Shown here one piece after another: positions 62,503 to 64,000 of a stretch of 64,000 nucleotides of DNA. The first letter of the stretch is position 1, and each line of letters opens with the position of its first letter. A program made the translations under genes and the position numbers. Below the pieces are notes generated by a model that did not search any database, had not been told where the DNA came from, and worked only from the letters and a program-made list of their open reading frames with translations. Source of the DNA: Apostichopus japonicus (Eukaryota; Echinodermata; Holothuroidea; Aspidochirotida; Stichopodidae); assembly GCF_037975245.1 (NCBI RefSeq), contig NC_092580.1, positions 4,746,501 through 4,810,500 on the forward strand. The letters are read 5' to 3'.

Positions 62503-64000
62503 ATCCTGTTTCAGGTCATAAAAATTAAATTAAAAAGTTCAAAACCAAATTTGTTGGTCTTTCTCTCTCCAAATAAATATCACCTCCTAAAATATATATA
62601 TTCATCTTCATTATCAAACACTTCACTGTACTACTCCATAGACATCACACATAAAATGTCACAAACTCTGCTCAAAATATATCCATTTACCTGTCCTTAC
62701 AATTGTACTTCCAGACGAAAAAAGAAAAGTAAAATCTTTTGAAACAATTGGGAAGCTCTAAAAGATACAGCAGAGAGTTTTCAATGACTTTTTAAACCTC
62801 ATGGGGGATCCAATACAAAATCAATTGCCACGGATTTGTTTACATAGGGAACTACCGTACACTGTTAATCAGCCATGTTTAAGTGGAACGACTGGCAGGC
62901 AGGAAGTTCAAGGGCACACAACAGATGTTATAAGATTTGTTTTGAAGGGGAATAATGCAAATTAAATGTTATACCATGTAAGAGGGTCTACATCAGAAAA
63001 CCGCTATCAAAAATAGTCAGATATTTGATAACAATTACAAATTGGGTTCTCCAACTCCTCCTAATAGGAAAGGGTCCACCATGCAGTGACACTGAGTTAA
63101 TCTGTCTGACAAGGGATGGGAGGGGGGTACAGTGAGGGGTGAGGGGCATATGAAGCAAAGCCCAAAGGTATTGCAAGATTTTTTTTTTTTTTTAACAAGC
63201 CAGGTAGATGGAGCAAGTGAAATCCAATGCTTGTACACAGTAAGAGAGGAATAATTCCAAAACTGCAAAAAATAATTACATTCACTGATATTATGTTTTG
63301 TGGGTCAAAGGTCACTATTTATGCAAACATTCTACATCAATGTGACCAAATAGAATAGGATGGCAACAAGTCTTAGTAATCAGTGAATGTTGCACACTAG
63401 ACTTCAGAGCAATCCTTGCCAAACAAAATTTTATTTTGCTATACAGCATACAGCATAAATTATGGTTTTTTTTGTTTTTTAATAACCAGCAGATGTATCT
63501 CAAATATGACAGAAAGAATATGGTGGCCGATCCAAGAATTTCATTTTAAATTGTGGCAATATACGATTCATACCCTCGGGACAAAACAGATCCACCATGA
63601 GGGAATTAGTAACCCTGGCATAGACATCATATAAATCTCTTCTACTTTAATTATGTCAAACCTGTCTGAAACCAAAGTTTCAAAATCGTAGGAGAAAACT
63701 GCAAGTGTACAACTTTTCCCAACGTAGAACATGGGCAAAGATACCGAAAATGAGCAGGTACTCGTATAACCTATCTCACTCCTCAAAGTCATGAGTTATC
63801 TGAAAACATTAGATCTGTTGCCGAAATTCTACGGGTTGGCAGAAAAATGTACGAGGACATTTATCCATGAAATCTAGCAGAACTAATGCTCAACACTGAC
63901 AACTGAAGAATTTATGAAAGCCACTACTAAACTCACACAAAAGTTTTATCAGAAAGAAACTCATATATATATATATGTAATATATATGACAGGTTTTCAA

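Larger units (their letters stand above)
58771..64000. other. Intergenic stretch without identified genes
   Basis: AT-rich sequence with a pyrimidine-rich patch at 59560-59640, a G-rich patch at 60448-60468 and a T tract at 63180-63193. The TTTAG and TA microsatellites are separate entries. No open frame has a recognisable domain. Confidence 0.5.

Overview
This is a eukaryotic, intron-rich, AT-rich genomic window dominated by non-coding DNA. The only gene I can identify with confidence is the 5' part of a plexin (semaphorin receptor) gene on the minus strand. Its three coding exons (21541-20372, 18969-18778, 12779-12648) splice in phase 0 with canonical GT/AG sites. Together they encode 498 residues: a signal peptide and almost the whole Sema domain, most like plexin-A. 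The rest of the gene (PSI, IPT, transmembrane and cytoplasmic RasGAP parts) is not seen and should lie beyond the low-coordinate edge. The plexin, the repeat types and the many long C/G homopolymers suggest a marine invertebrate, perhaps an echinoderm such as a sea cucumber. That taxonomic guess is inference only.

Layout. 1-12647 is the incomplete third plexin intron. It holds a 96-bp hairpin minisatellite (664-1655), 16-bp and 49-bp tandem arrays split by a 1.19-kb mobile element (2953-4140), a hAT-type MITE with a perfect 8-bp target duplication (5508-5892), a 131-147-bp satellite with dimeric higher-order structure (8450-10129) and a tRNA-like SINE remnant (11977-12022). 12780-18777 is intron 2, with a 39-bp minisatellite (16170-16820). 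18970-20371 is intron 1. 21542 onward is the 5' flank of the plexin coding region, possibly including untranslated upstream exons that I cannot place.

The 5' flank (21.6-64 kb) holds two minisatellites (one with a 38-bp perfect palindrome), a 2.7-kb mobile element built of TGACC-rich tandem repeats (25711-28402), a CpG-dense block (30900-31125), two weak plus-strand exon candidates (34826-34990, 35129-35245), a hAT-like end (45265 on), an inverted-repeat element (58357-58679) inside a small dispersed repeat family, and many microsatellites. Between these I see no convincing coding exons; most open frames there are short, repeat-derived or low complexity.

The most interesting structure is a pair of elements (2953-4140 and 25711-28402). 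They share the same end architecture although their sequences differ: a 5' AAC(T/A)AGAGC start with a small hairpin whose stem shows compensatory change, then a motif that recurs inverted inside a 3' terminal hairpin ending in AA. The larger copy also carries repeated AGGTCA half-sites spaced as DR4-DR5-DR1.
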